DNA from: Trichloromonas sp034006665
Lineage (GTDB): Bacteria > Desulfobacterota > Desulfuromonadia > Desulfuromonadales > Trichloromonadaceae
Length of the DNA stretch: 64,000 nucleotides
Reading direction: 5' to 3'
NCBI RefSeq assembly: GCF_034006665.1
Contig: NZ_JAVESI010000002.1
Span: 62,001-126,000, forward strand
Below are positions 8,894-18,031 of this stretch, piece after piece. Positions within the stretch are counted from its first letter, which is position 1. Every line of letters starts with the position of its first letter. A program made the position numbers and the translations under genes. The notes under the pieces are model-generated. The model did no database searches. It was not told the origin of the DNA and worked only from the letters and a program-made list of their open reading frames with translations.

Positions 8894-10018
8894 TTACGGT
8901 TCCATGGCCAGTTGCAGCTTTTCCGCTTGTTCGGCCAGGCGCCGGCAGACCTCGGGTTTTTCCCGGTGCAGATCCCGCGCGCCGTGATAGAAGCGCAACG
9001 CTTCCAGGCGCCGTTCATCCCCATATTTTCCGATGATTTCCGCGAACAACCAGCCGTCCTCTTCTTCCTGGGCCATCAATTTCCGATAGATCTCCAGGGC
9101 TTTCTCGGTATTACCGCGCATGACATCGAGCTTGGCCAGACCCAGCAGGCTGAACTTGTCGTAGCCTTGGGCCAAATTCTCAAGATATAGTTTTTCTGCC
9201 TGGTTGAACCGGCCGGTATTGCGATAGGCATCGGCCAGGCGGGTGAGCATGTTGACGGTCCCCCGATCCCGTTCGAGAATCCGTTCCCAGTATTCGATGG
9301 CCTTATCAAACTCCCGCTGCCAGCGGTAATAATTGCCCATCCCATACAGGGCATAGGAATTGTGGCTTTCTATTTCCAGTGTTCTTTCGTAATACCCCCG
9401 CGCCTTTTCTTGTTCTCCCCGATGCCAATAGAGATTGCCGACGATGGTCAGGATGTTGATCATCCGGGGACTTTTGGCCAAAACCTTTTCGTAGTAGCGG
9501 ATGGCCTGCTCTTCCTCTCCCATCTTCTGATAAAGATCGGCCAGACCCATCAGCGCGTAACGATCTTCCCGGTCGATGACCAGGGCTTGCTGATAGCATT
9601 CTTCGGCCAACTGGTGAGCGCCGAGGGTCTTGTGGGCGTCGGCGATGCGGGTCATGACGAAGATGTCCCGGGGGCGAAAGCGGATATAGCGTTGCCAGAG
9701 CTCCAAGGCTTTGTCCGTTCGCCGTTGACCGCGATAGGTGTCGCCCAGACCGCGCAGGGCGAAGAGATTGTCCGGATCGTTGTCAAGAACTTCCCGGTAG
9801 CTGCGTTCGGCGGCGCGAAAGTTCTTCAGCGAGCGCAAAGCGTCGCCAAAGCCGGTGAGAACGTAGGGGTTGTGCGGTTCCAGAGTGAGCGCTTCCTCGA
9901 AGAGGGCGCAGGCTTCGTGGAAACGTTTCGCCTTGAGCAGTCGGTGGCCCTCCTTGGACAGTTCGATGACCTTGCCGTGGGGGGCGGATGACGCTTCCTG
10001 AGGGGATTCCATATTCAT
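8894..10018 (-). CDS. TPR-repeat protein
   Basis: 374 residues from ATG 10018 (MNMESPQEA); a GTG at 10054 would add 12 residues. Nearly the whole protein is tetratricopeptide repeats about 34 residues long, e.g. RFHEACALFEEALTLEPHNP, NFRAAERSYREVLDNDPDN and EEQAIRYYEKVLAKSP, about nine in all. No signal peptide, so cytoplasmic. TPR arrays mediate protein-protein contacts; the partner is not evident. It stands between an MshEN-GAF protein upstream (82 bp) and AcpH downstream, all minus strand. Confidence 0.8.
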   Translation of the reverse strand: MNMESPQEASSAPHGKVIELSKEGHRLLKAKRFHEACALFEEALTLEPHNPYVLTGFGDALRSLKNFRAAERSYREVLDNDPDNLFALRGLGDTYRGQRRTDKALELWQRYIRFRPRDIFVMTRIADAHKTLGAHQLAEECYQQALVIDREDRYALMGLADLYQKMGEEEQAIRYYEKVLAKSPRMINILTIVGNLYWHRGEQEKARGYYERTLEIESHNSYALYGMGNYYRWQREFDKAIEYWERILERDRGTVNMLTRLADAYRNTGRFNQAEKLYLENLAQGYDKFSLLGLAKLDVMRGNTEKALEIYRKLMAQEEEDGWLFAEIIGKYGDERRLEALRFYHGARDLHREKPEVCRRLAEQAEKLQLAMEP

Positions 10019-10099
10019 GATTTCATTGCCTTGTTGATCAGTTTTCTGGTCCACGCCGACGGCCGGCGCCAGGTCTGATGGAGGGAAAGTTACAGCGGT

Positions 10100-11191
10100 T
10101 CAGGTTTGCAGAATCTTGTGTTTGAGAATGAGAATTTCGAAAGCCATGATCGCTTTGGCGGCCAGGCGCTGGAGTTCGGGGAGGTGCTCGCCAAGGGTTT
10201 GCTCATCGCTGTCGACGTAAATGATGCCGACGACGCGTCCCATCATGACCAACGGCACCAAAAGCACGGTTTTTGGCACCCGGCCGCCGAACGCCTGCAG
10301 CATCATCGAGTTGAAGGGGGAGCGGGGGACGGGTCCAAGGTAGTAGCCGGCGGTCTGGACCACGGTCTTGAGTACCGAGGCTTCATCCAGGGGAATCTGC
10401 AACTGGGCGAAAGCCGGCACGGTCTGTTTGCCGAGGACCGCCTTCCAGCCCATGGCCAGCTCTCTGCGTACCAAGAACATCGCCCCACAGTTGAGCTTCT
10501 GTCCCAGATAGTGAACGATGGCGTCGGCGATGTCGTCCCGTTCGGCCGCTTCGGCCAGTTTCCGGGAAAGGGCGTCGATGGTATGTTCCTTGACGAATTC
10601 GGCGTGCAGTTCCGGCTCCAGTGGCGGCGGCGGTTCTCCGGACACCTGTTCCTCGATCTCCTCGAACCAGAGATCGTTCGAGACCGGTTCCTGCACCTTG
10701 GGCGGCTCAATGCGCGGTTCCTCGCGCAACAGTGGCGTGTTGATGTAGCGTAGCTTGCGCTCGATCTGGTAGTACTTCTCCAGCGCCAGGACGATGCGCA
10801 CTTCGGGGACGACAACGGGGCGAATGACGAAACCGGTGCGGAAGGCGACGTCGTCGATCGCTTTAAGGTCGGAGGGATCGACCATTCCCAGAGACAGTCG
10901 GCGCCCTTCCAGGCGCAGGGGGATGACCTGATAACGGGCCGCGTCTTCCGGTGAGAGCAGTTCGATGACGTTCTGGGGGATGTTCATCAGCAGCCCCGGT
11001 GGGTCGAGAAAGGGAACCCCCAGTTTTTTGCTGAGAATGCGGGCGATATCTTCTTCTTCGAGCAGGCCCATCTCGATCAGGTTGGTACCGAGACGCCCGC
11101 CGAAAATCACCTGACACTTGAGGGCTTCCTCAAGCTGGGCCGGCGTGATGAGTTTTTCTCGTACCAGCAGTTCGCCGATTCTGATGGCCAT
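10100..11191 (-). CDS. MshEN (c-di-GMP-binding) plus GAF-like domain protein
   Basis: 363 residues from ATG 11191 (MAIRIGELLV); a longer frame to 11269 looks untranslated. Residues about 1-60 match the MshEN consensus: RIGELLVREKLITPAQLEEA, then FGGRLGTNLIEMGLLEEEDI and KLGVPFLD. A GspE-N-like region follows, then a Pro-rich linker (about 170-195) and a GAF-like C-terminal region (about 215-360) with LLVPLVMMGRVVGIIYVDSD. There is no Walker A and no ATPase, so this is a stand-alone receptor module. MshEN domains bind cyclic di-GMP; that role here is inferred. Confidence 0.75.
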   Translation of the reverse strand: MAIRIGELLVREKLITPAQLEEALKCQVIFGGRLGTNLIEMGLLEEEDIARILSKKLGVPFLDPPGLLMNIPQNVIELLSPEDAARYQVIPLRLEGRRLSLGMVDPSDLKAIDDVAFRTGFVIRPVVVPEVRIVLALEKYYQIERKLRYINTPLLREEPRIEPPKVQEPVSNDLWFEEIEEQVSGEPPPPLEPELHAEFVKEHTIDALSRKLAEAAERDDIADAIVHYLGQKLNCGAMFLVRRELAMGWKAVLGKQTVPAFAQLQIPLDEASVLKTVVQTAGYYLGPVPRSPFNSMMLQAFGGRVPKTVLLVPLVMMGRVVGIIYVDSDEQTLGEHLPELQRLAAKAIMAFEILILKHKILQT

Positions 11192-11459
11192 GACAGTCTT
11201 TCTCAAGGGGGCGGATGAAAGCAGCGCGGAAAGAGGGGAAGAGAACCGGGCCGGTTGCCGAGGCTTCAAGCCGATTGTCCGCCGATTCAGTCACTTGCGA
11301 CTTGCCAGTGTACGATTAATGACCGGTAAAATCAAGGTTTCAGTCGTTTCGGCAAACATCCTGCCGGTGGAGAAAGGACGGTGGCGGAACGCTTGGCATG
11401 CCCAAGGCGCCGTGCTATTCTCATGCCGCTGATTTCTACCCCCTGCAGGAAGGTCTCCC
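11192..11459. other. divergent intergenic region
   Basis: 268 bp between the MshEN-GAF gene (minus) and the M20 peptidase (plus). It should hold both promoters. I see a small palindrome (CTTGGCATGCCCAAG, about 11390-11405) but no convincing -35/-10 pair or sigma-54 site. AGGAAGG just before 11460 is the peptidase ribosome-binding site. Confidence 0.4.
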
Positions 11460-12596
11460 ATGATTAATCAACAACGACTTTGTGAGGAATTCGCCCGCCA
11501 GGCGGCCATCGCCAGCCCTTCCCGCCGGGAAGGGGAGATCTCCCGCTATCTGACCTGGCGTTTTCAGGAGTTGGGCGGCACGGTGACGATGGACCAGGCT
11601 GGTGCCGCCGCCGGCAGCGAAAGCGGCAACCTGATCGTGCAAATCCCGGCGCGGGGCAAGGAGTCCGAGCCGCTCATGCTTTCGGTGCACATGGATACCG
11701 TCGAGCCCGCCGAGGGCGTGACGCCGGTTCTTGCCGACGGCGTCTTCACCAGCGCGGGTGAAACGATCCTCGGCGCCGACGACAAGGCGGGGATCGCCGA
11801 GATCATCGAAGCTTTGGAAGTCATCCGTGAACGAGACATCCCCCACGGTCCTCTCGAAGTGGTGGTGACCATCTGCGAGGAGATCGGCCTGGTCGGCGCC
11901 AAGCTGCTCGACTATTCGCTGATCCGTTCCCGGCGGGGGCTGGCTCTCGACACCAGCGGCGTCGACCGCATTATCCGCAAGGCTCCTTGCGCCAACAAGC
12001 TGCGTTTTGAGATTCTCGGCCGCGAGTCCCACGCCGGCATCGCCCCTGAACAGGGGTTGTCGGCCATTGCCATCGCCGGAAAAGCCATCGCCGAGATGAA
12101 GCTGGGGCGCATCGACGACGAGACCACCGCCAACCTCGGCACCATCGAAGGCGGGCAGGCGACCAACATCGTCCCCAACCGGGTGGTGATCGAAGGGGAG
12201 GCGCGTAGTCACGATGGTGATAAACTCGCCCGCCAGACCGAACACATGGTCGGTTGTTTTCAGCGCGCCGCCCTGCATGCCTCCGTCGCCATCGACGGCA
12301 AGGTGGTGCACGGGGCGGTCAGGGTCGAGGTGGTCGGCGACTATCCCCTGATGCAGGTCGGTGAGGACGCCGGCATCGTCCAGCTGGTGCGCGAAGCCGG
12401 CGCCGCTCTGGGGCGGACCATTGCCGTCGAGGCCGCCGGCGGTGGCTCGGATGCCAACATTTTCAATGGCCACGGCATCGAAACGGTTATCCTCGGTACC
12501 GGTATGGACCGTGTCCATACCGTCGACGAACAGGTCAAGGTAACGGATATGGTCAGGGTTGCCGAACTGCTGGTGGAAATCATCCGCCGAGCGTGA
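11460..12596 (+). CDS. M20 family metallopeptidase (peptidase T-like)
   Basis: 378 residues. Zinc and catalytic motifs are complete: SVHMDT (H77, D79), GADDKAG (D107), CEEIG (general base E140, ligand E141), LALDTSG for the next ligand and GTGMDRVHTVDE near the C-terminus for the last His. The dimerisation insert is present (about 180-290). Overall it resembles PepT/PepT2-type tripeptidases or related M20 hydrolases; substrate cannot be told from sequence. The aminotransferase start is 29 bp downstream, likely one transcript. Confidence 0.85.
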   Translation: MINQQRLCEEFARQAAIASPSRREGEISRYLTWRFQELGGTVTMDQAGAAAGSESGNLIVQIPARGKESEPLMLSVHMDTVEPAEGVTPVLADGVFTSAGETILGADDKAGIAEIIEALEVIRERDIPHGPLEVVVTICEEIGLVGAKLLDYSLIRSRRGLALDTSGVDRIIRKAPCANKLRFEILGRESHAGIAPEQGLSAIAIAGKAIAEMKLGRIDDETTANLGTIEGGQATNIVPNRVVIEGEARSHDGDKLARQTEHMVGCFQRAALHASVAIDGKVVHGAVRVEVVGDYPLMQVGEDAGIVQLVREAGAALGRTIAVEAAGGGSDANIFNGHGIETVILGTGMDRVHTVDEQVKVTDMVRVAELLVEIIRRA

Positions 12597-12624
12597 CCGG
12601 GTTTTTAAGCCAAAGGATGCAACC

Positions 12625-13794
12625 ATGCATTTTGCCATCTCTCCCCATATCGAAAAGGTGCATTTCCCGCCGATCTCCGAGGTCAAGGGCTGGATTGCCG
12701 GACGCGAGTTTCCTGCGGAGAAGCCGCTGGTCGATCTTTGCCAGGCGGTGCCCGATTATGCGCCGGCGCCGGAGCTGACCGCTCATCTCAAGGGGCTGCT
12801 CGACGATCCGCTGACTTCCAAATATTCCCCCGATGAGGGCTTACTCGAGGTACGCGCGGCGATCTGCGACTGGTACGGGCGGGTTTACGGGGCGGTGCCG
12901 AAGCCGGAGGAGCTGTGCCTGACCATCGGCGCCAGTCAGGCCTTCTGGCTGGCGATGATGGTGCTGTGCCAAGCCGGGGATGAGGTAGTGGTGCAGACGC
13001 CCTATTATTTCGATCACGCCATGGGCCTTGACATGCTTGGGCTGAAGCCGGTCTACGCTCCCTTCGATGAAGCCTCCGGCGGCCTGCCGGATGTTGACGG
13101 CATTGCGCGCCTGATCACGGCGAAGACCCGCGCCATTCTGCTGGTAACGCCGAGCAACCCGACCGGGGCGGTGACGCCGCCCGCGATCCTGCGCCGGCTT
13201 TTTGAACTGGCCCGGGCGCGGGGTATCGCCCTGGTACTGGACGAGACCTACAACGCTTTTATCAACGCGCCCCCCCACGACCTTTTCCGCGATCCGGCCT
13301 GGGGTGAGCATCTGGTGCAGATCGCCTCCTTCGGCAAAACCTTCGCTCTCACCGGCTACCGGGCCGGGGCGCTGGTCGCCTCCGCGCGCTTTATCCATCA
13401 TGCCCTCAAGGCTCAGGACACCATGGTGGTCTGCGCGCCGCGCCTCACCCAGCAGGCGATCCGTTACGGCGTCGAGCATCTGGATGACTGGATTGTCGCC
13501 AACCGCCGGATGATGCAGCGGCGCCACGACGTCTTCCGCGCCGCCTTCGTCCGTCCCGATAACCCTTTCAAACTGGTGGCCAGCGGTGGCTTCTTCGCCT
13601 GGGTGCGCCATCCGTTGAACGGCGCTACCGGTCGCCAGGTGGCGCGGCGACTGGCCGACGAGGCCAACCTGATCTGCCTGCCCGGTGAGGTTTTTGGTCC
13701 CGATATGGAAGGCTATCTGCGCCTGGCCTTCGGCAACATCCGCGAAGCCGGGATTCCCGAGGCGGTGCGGCGCTTCCTCGAATTCCGCCCCTGA
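12625..13794 (+). CDS. PLP-dependent class I/II aminotransferase
   Basis: 389 residues from ATG 12625; the frame extends to 12559 but into the previous gene. Fold type I features: TSKYSPDEGLLEVRAAI substrate/PLP loop, TPSNPTGAV, LVLDETYNAF with the PLP Asp, and SFGKTFALTGYRAG with the Schiff-base Lys at 238. A C-terminal Arg for the carboxylate is in YLRLAFGN. Substrate unknown; the sequence is of the broad aspartate/aromatic type. Its stop overlaps the hrpB start by one base (TGATG). Confidence 0.85.
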   Translation: MHFAISPHIEKVHFPPISEVKGWIAGREFPAEKPLVDLCQAVPDYAPAPELTAHLKGLLDDPLTSKYSPDEGLLEVRAAICDWYGRVYGAVPKPEELCLTIGASQAFWLAMMVLCQAGDEVVVQTPYYFDHAMGLDMLGLKPVYAPFDEASGGLPDVDGIARLITAKTRAILLVTPSNPTGAVTPPAILRRLFELARARGIALVLDETYNAFINAPPHDLFRDPAWGEHLVQIASFGKTFALTGYRAGALVASARFIHHALKAQDTMVVCAPRLTQQAIRYGVEHLDDWIVANRRMMQRRHDVFRAAFVRPDNPFKLVASGGFFAWVRHPLNGATGRQVARRLADEANLICLPGEVFGPDMEGYLRLAFGNIREAGIPEAVRRFLEFRP

Positions 13795-16283
13795 TGTCTT
13801 CTCCCGAGCTGCCCATTGCCGAGGCGCTTCCGGCCTTGCGGGCGGCGCTTTCCGCCCACGATTGCGTGGTGTTGCAGGCACCGCCTGGGGCGGGTAAGAC
13901 CACCCGGGTGCCGTTGGCCCTGTTCGACGCTCCCTGGCTGGCCGGGCGGTCGATCCTGATGCTGGAGCCGCGGCGGCTGGCGGCGAGCAACGCCGCCCGC
14001 TATATGGCCCGGCAACTGGGGGAGGCGGTCGGCGCCACCGTCGGCTACGCGATCCGTTTTGAGCGCAAAATTTCCCGCGCCACCCGCATCGAGGTGGTCA
14101 CCGAGGGGATTCTCACCCGTCGTCTGCAGGCCGATCCCGAACTGAGCGGGGTCGGCCTGGTCATTTTCGACGAATTCCACGAGCGTAACCTCAACTCCGA
14201 TCTCGCCCTGGCGCTGTGCCGAGACGCCCAGCAGGGCTTGCGCGAGGATCTGAGAATCCTGGTCATGTCGGCAACCCTCGACGCCGAACCGGTCGCCCGC
14301 CTTCTTGGCGACGCGCCGCTGGTCAGCAGCGCCGGACGCGCCTACCCGGTGGAGATCCGCTACCTCGATCGGGAGCCCGTGGGGCGGCTGGACGAGATCG
14401 TCGCCGCCGCTGTGCGTCGGGCGCTCAAAGAGACGAGGGGTGATCTGCTGGTCTTTCTTCCCGGTGCCGGCGAAATTCAGCGGGTCGCCGACAGGCTGGC
14501 CGATTTGGCCGAAGCGGTCGATATCCGCCCCCTCTACGGTGATCTGCCCTTTGCCGAGCAGGAGCGGGCCATCCTCCCCGGTCCCCGGCGGCGGGTGGTG
14601 CTGGCCACCAACATCGCCGAAACCAGTCTGACCATCGAGGGGGTAGCGGTGGTGATCGACGCCGGCTGGGAGCGCCGCCCCCGTTTCGATGCTGCGCGCG
14701 GGATGACGACCCTGGAGCTGACCCGCATCGCTCGTTCCAGTGCCGAGCAGCGGGCCGGTCGCGCCGGACGGCTGGGTCCGGGGTTCTGTTACCGGCTCTG
14801 GACAGAAGGGCTGCAGGGGACACTGCTGCCCTTCGCGCCGCCGGAAATCCGCAGCGCCGACCTTGCTCCTCTGGCCCTCGATTTGGCCCGCTGGGGGGTG
14901 GCCGACGCCGAACGCCTCGTCTGGCTCGATCCGCCGCCGAGCGGACATCTGGCCGGGGCGCGGGCGCTGCTGCGGTTGCTCGGAGCCCTCGATGCCGGCG
15001 ACCGCATCACTCCTCTGGGGGAAGCCATGGCGGCCCTTCCGCTTCATCCCCGGCTGGCCCGGTTGCTGCTGGCGGCGCAGGATTTCGTTTGCCCGGCGCT
15101 GGGGGCCGATCTAACTGCGATCCTTTCCGAGCGCGATCTCCTATGCAGAAGCGAAATGCCCCGTCACGCCGCCGACAGCGACCTGCTCGACCGCTTGGAA
15201 CTGATCCGTCGTCCGGGGGCCGAAGGGGTGAAGCGGGCCGCTCGTCAGTTTCGCCGTTTGCTCGGCGCGGAGGAATCTCAAGCCGCTTCGGGGGATAGCG
15301 AAACCATAGGCCAGCTCTTGGCCGTCGCCTTTCCCGACCGTATCGGTCGGGAGCGGGAAGCCGGAAGCGGTCGCTATCTGCTCAGTGGCGGTCAGGGGGC
15401 GCGCCTTTCTCCGCGTTCGGCGGTCAAGGGGGGGGAGTGGCTGGTGGCGGTGGAATTGGTGGGCAAGTCGGGCGGAGAAGGAGAGATTCGCGTGGCCAGC
15501 CGCTTGTGCCGTGAACGGATTGAGAATTTTTTCGGTCAGGGTCTCGGCTGGCGCCGCGAGGTAGATTGGGAGGAACGCGCGGGACGGGTGGTGGTCCGCG
15601 AGGTCCGTCGGCTCGGTGCGGTAATCGTGCAGGAACGGCCGGTCAAGGCGCTTCCCGAGGATGTGGTACCGGCGCTGTTGGCGCTGTTGCGGCGGCAGGG
15701 GCTAGGATTGCTTGACTGGAGTTCCCCCGAATTCGCCCAGTGGCGGGCGCGGGTCATGTTGCTGGCCCGCCTCCGTCCGCAGGGTGGCTGGCCCGACCTT
15801 GCCGATGTCGCGCTGCTGGGGAGTCTGGAAGACTGGCTTGCTCCGTATCTGGCCGGGGTGACGACCCTCGTCGGGCTGCGTCGGGTTGATCTTTTTGCCG
15901 CCCTGCGCGCCCTCCTTTCCTGGGAGCGACAGCGGGAGCTCGACCGCCTCGCCCCCGAGCGGCTGGAGGTGCCGAGCGGATCGCGCATCCGTCTCGACTA
16001 TCTTTCCGGAGAGCGGCCGGTGCTGGCCTGCAAGCTTCAGGAACTCTTCGGCCTGGCCGAAACCCCACGCCTGGTCGACGGCGAACTGCCGGTTCTCATC
16101 CATCTCCTCTCCCCAGCCGGGCGTCCTCTGGCGGTGACGGACGATCTGCGTAGCTTTTGGGATGCGATCTATCCCGAAGTAAAGAAGGAAATGAAGGGGC
16201 GCTACCCGAAACATCCCTGGCCCGACGATCCCTGGAATGCTGTCGCTACCCGGCACGTCAAGCGACGCCTGGCGGGGTGCTGA
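13794..16283 (+). CDS. hrpB: ATP-dependent RNA helicase HrpB
   Basis: 829 residues, typical for HrpB. Motif I APPGAGKTTRVPL near 25-37, motif II DEFH (VIFDEFHERNLNSDL), motif III SATLDA, motif V TNIAETSLTIEGV and motif VI QRAGRAGRLGPG. The C-terminal HrpB-specific region ends with WPDDPWNAVATRHVKRRL, a conserved tail of the family. DEAH-box helicase presumed to act on RNA; in several bacteria its loss gives mild phenotypes. Translationally coupled to the aminotransferase by a one-base overlap; a lipid A deacylase-like gene follows 28 bp later. Confidence 0.92.
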   Translation: MSSPELPIAEALPALRAALSAHDCVVLQAPPGAGKTTRVPLALFDAPWLAGRSILMLEPRRLAASNAARYMARQLGEAVGATVGYAIRFERKISRATRIEVVTEGILTRRLQADPELSGVGLVIFDEFHERNLNSDLALALCRDAQQGLREDLRILVMSATLDAEPVARLLGDAPLVSSAGRAYPVEIRYLDREPVGRLDEIVAAAVRRALKETRGDLLVFLPGAGEIQRVADRLADLAEAVDIRPLYGDLPFAEQERAILPGPRRRVVLATNIAETSLTIEGVAVVIDAGWERRPRFDAARGMTTLELTRIARSSAEQRAGRAGRLGPGFCYRLWTEGLQGTLLPFAPPEIRSADLAPLALDLARWGVADAERLVWLDPPPSGHLAGARALLRLLGALDAGDRITPLGEAMAALPLHPRLARLLLAAQDFVCPALGADLTAILSERDLLCRSEMPRHAADSDLLDRLELIRRPGAEGVKRAARQFRRLLGAEESQAASGDSETIGQLLAVAFPDRIGREREAGSGRYLLSGGQGARLSPRSAVKGGEWLVAVELVGKSGGEGEIRVASRLCRERIENFFGQGLGWRREVDWEERAGRVVVREVRRLGAVIVQERPVKALPEDVVPALLALLRRQGLGLLDWSSPEFAQWRARVMLLARLRPQGGWPDLADVALLGSLEDWLAPYLAGVTTLVGLRRVDLFAALRALLSWERQRELDRLAPERLEVPSGSRIRLDYLSGERPVLACKLQELFGLAETPRLVDGELPVLIHLLSPAGRPLAVTDDLRSFWDAIYPEVKKEMKGRYPKHPWPDDPWNAVATRHVKRRLAGC

Positions 16284-16311
16284 TAAGACCCTTGACTTGC
16301 TTCGAGGCGCG

Positions 16312-16878
16312 ATGAAGCTCTTTCTTTTGATCCCGGTTCTGGCGGCTCTGCTCCTCTCGGTTGCGGTCCCGGTTCCAGCGGTGGATGCTCCAGTGCCGAC
16401 CCGTTATTCCCTGGCGGCCATCGCCGGGCAGTCCTACACCCCGACCAATGACCGCGAGTTTCTGCTGCTGCTCTCGGCGGCGGCACTCTACGACTATGAC
16501 CGCGTCTGGCCGCACCGTGCTCCTGAGGCGCTGCGTTTCAAGGTCGAAGGCGCCGCCGGTCTGAGCACCGCTCCCCGCACCCGGGCCGTGGTTGCAGGCA
16601 GCATCTTCGCCCTCTGTTATATCGACGCGCTGCGCACCGCGGCGTTGTGTCCCTACGCCGAGGCCGGCATCGGCCTGATCTACACCGATTTCCAGGAAAA
16701 GGATCAGGGCCTGCGCCTTAATTTCAACCCCCAGGCGGGATTCGGGGTGGAATTCGGGGCGGACGGCGCAGCCCCCTGGTTTGCCGCTTTTCGCCTGCAT
16801 CATCTCTCTAACGGCGAACTGCATCGGGACAACCGGGGGATGAATTCTCTGATGGTGCAAATTGGGAAATTTTTCTAG
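16312..16878 (+). CDS. PagL-like lipid A 3-O-deacylase / acyloxyacyl hydrolase family outer-membrane protein
   Basis: 188 residues with a signal peptide (about 1-25, ending AVDA). The remainder reads as amphipathic beta-strands of a small barrel ending in an aromatic residue (QIGKFF). Near the C-terminus AFRLHHLSNGELHRDNRGMN resembles the PagL active-site segment (H-x-S-N, here H164, S166, N167; then N-x-G). The catalytic Glu of PagL is not obvious at its expected place, so activity is uncertain. Family role: removal of the 3-linked acyl chain from lipid A at the outer membrane. A longer frame from 16237 overlaps hrpB and is rejected. Confidence 0.6.
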   Translation: MKLFLLIPVLAALLLSVAVPVPAVDAPVPTRYSLAAIAGQSYTPTNDREFLLLLSAAALYDYDRVWPHRAPEALRFKVEGAAGLSTAPRTRAVVAGSIFALCYIDALRTAALCPYAEAGIGLIYTDFQEKDQGLRLNFNPQAGFGVEFGADGAAPWFAAFRLHHLSNGELHRDNRGMNSLMVQIGKFF

Positions 16879-16966
16879 AATCGCGCGGCGAAAATGTTAA
16901 ACAGCTCGGGTACGGGCTCCGGTGGTCGGGGCGAAAGGCACGGGTTTTTTCTTTGGGAGGTAGACG

Positions 16967-17290
16967 GTGACGAGATTGTCGAGAAGGGTGACGGTGGTAA
17001 TTCTGCTGCTGGTCCTGGCCGGTTGCGCCAGCGCCGGGCGGAACTTCAATGTGCCGGCGGTGGAGGAAATCAAAATGGGAGAGACGAGCAAGGCCGATAT
17101 CACCCGGTTGTTCGGCGCGCCCTGGCGGACCGGCATCGAGGATGGCCGGGAAACCTGGACCTACGGCCATTACAAATATTCCCTCTTCGGCGAAACCAAA
17201 ACCCGCGATTTGGTTTTGCGTTTTGACGGCCAGGGGAAGGTCGCTTCCTACACTTTCAACTCCACCTATCCGGAGGATCGGCGACCCTGA
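16967..17290 (+). CDS. SmpA/BamE-like small lipoprotein
   Basis: 107 residues from a GTG at 16967 with GGGAGG just upstream. Signal peptide with lipobox LAGC (Cys about 20). The mature domain has the BamE/OmlA-like pattern: IKMGETSKADITRLFGAPWR followed by WTYGHYKYSLFG and LVLRFDGQGKVASY. The family comprises BamE of the outer-membrane assembly machine and many relatives of unknown role; this one is probably a relative. Its last 25 bp overlap convergently with the 3' end of btuD. Confidence 0.7.
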   Translation: MTRLSRRVTVVILLLVLAGCASAGRNFNVPAVEEIKMGETSKADITRLFGAPWRTGIEDGRETWTYGHYKYSLFGETKTRDLVLRFDGQGKVASYTFNSTYPEDRRP

Positions 17291-18030
17291 CCGGTTTCGG
17301 GTAGGTCCGCGCCGGGACGGAAAATCCAGGCCGCTTCTTCATCGAGATCAAAGAGCCTGCGGATCAAGTCTTCCCCGAGCAGTTCCCGCGGCTTTCCCGC
17401 GCCGATCAATTCCCCTTCCTTCAAGGCCAGCAGCCGGTCGAGCCAGAGCGCCGCGCCCATGTCGTGCAGCGACATGACGACGGTGGTTCTGGTTCGGGCG
17501 GCGATTCCCCGCAGCAGTTGCAGCAGTTCCGCCTGATATCTCAGATCGAGACCAGCCAGGGGTTCGTCGAGGAGGAGGCAGTCCGCCCCCTGACGCAGGG
17601 TCATGGCCAGATAAGCCCGGCGCAGCTCCCCCCCGCTCAGTTGGCCCAGCGGGGCTTCGGCCTTGGCTTCGAGTCCGGCCAGGCGCAGTGCCTCGGAAGT
17701 GTTGCGAGGGGCTCGCCCTCGGTGCGGATAGCCGCCCATTTCTACCAGTTCGGCGACCCGGAAGGGGAGGCGGGCGTCGAGTTGTTGGGGCAGATAGGCG
17801 ACCCGTTGCGCCCGTTCCCGGCCGTTATAGGAAGCGATCGGCCGGCCGGCGAGGCGGATGCTCCCGGCGCGGGGCTTGAGAAGTCCGGCGGCGAGTTTCA
17901 GGATGGTCGATTTCCCGGCGCCGTTCGGGCCGATGAGCCCGAGCATTTCCCCCTGGGCGACCGCAAAGGAGAGCCCGGCGATGAAGGGCGTGTCGCTGAA
18001 GTCGAAGGCGATGTCGTCGAAATTGAGCAT
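17266..18030 (-). CDS. btuD: cobalamin/iron-siderophore ABC transporter ATPase
   Basis: 254 residues. Walker A GPNGAGKST near 35-43, Q-loop YLPQQLDARLP, signature LSGGELRRAYLAMTL, Walker B CLLLDEPLAGLD and H-loop VVMSLHDM. FecCD/BtuCD-type ATPase. Last gene of a minus-strand btuB-btuF-btuC-btuD operon, starting 1 bp after the permease stop. Vitamin B12 as substrate is inferred from the cobalamin riboswitches in front of the operon. Confidence 0.85.
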   Translation of the reverse strand: MLNFDDIAFDFSDTPFIAGLSFAVAQGEMLGLIGPNGAGKSTILKLAAGLLKPRAGSIRLAGRPIASYNGRERAQRVAYLPQQLDARLPFRVAELVEMGGYPHRGRAPRNTSEALRLAGLEAKAEAPLGQLSGGELRRAYLAMTLRQGADCLLLDEPLAGLDLRYQAELLQLLRGIAARTRTTVVMSLHDMGAALWLDRLLALKEGELIGAGKPRELLGEDLIRRLFDLDEEAAWIFRPGADLPETGQGRRSSG

Positions 18031-18031
18031 C

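Noticed and set aside
11436..12686. 416-residue open frame opposite the M20 peptidase
   Set aside because: Antisense to a complete metallopeptidase; composition not protein-like.
13713..15047. 444-residue frame opposite hrpB
   Set aside because: Antisense shadow; helicase motifs in the plus frame are complete.
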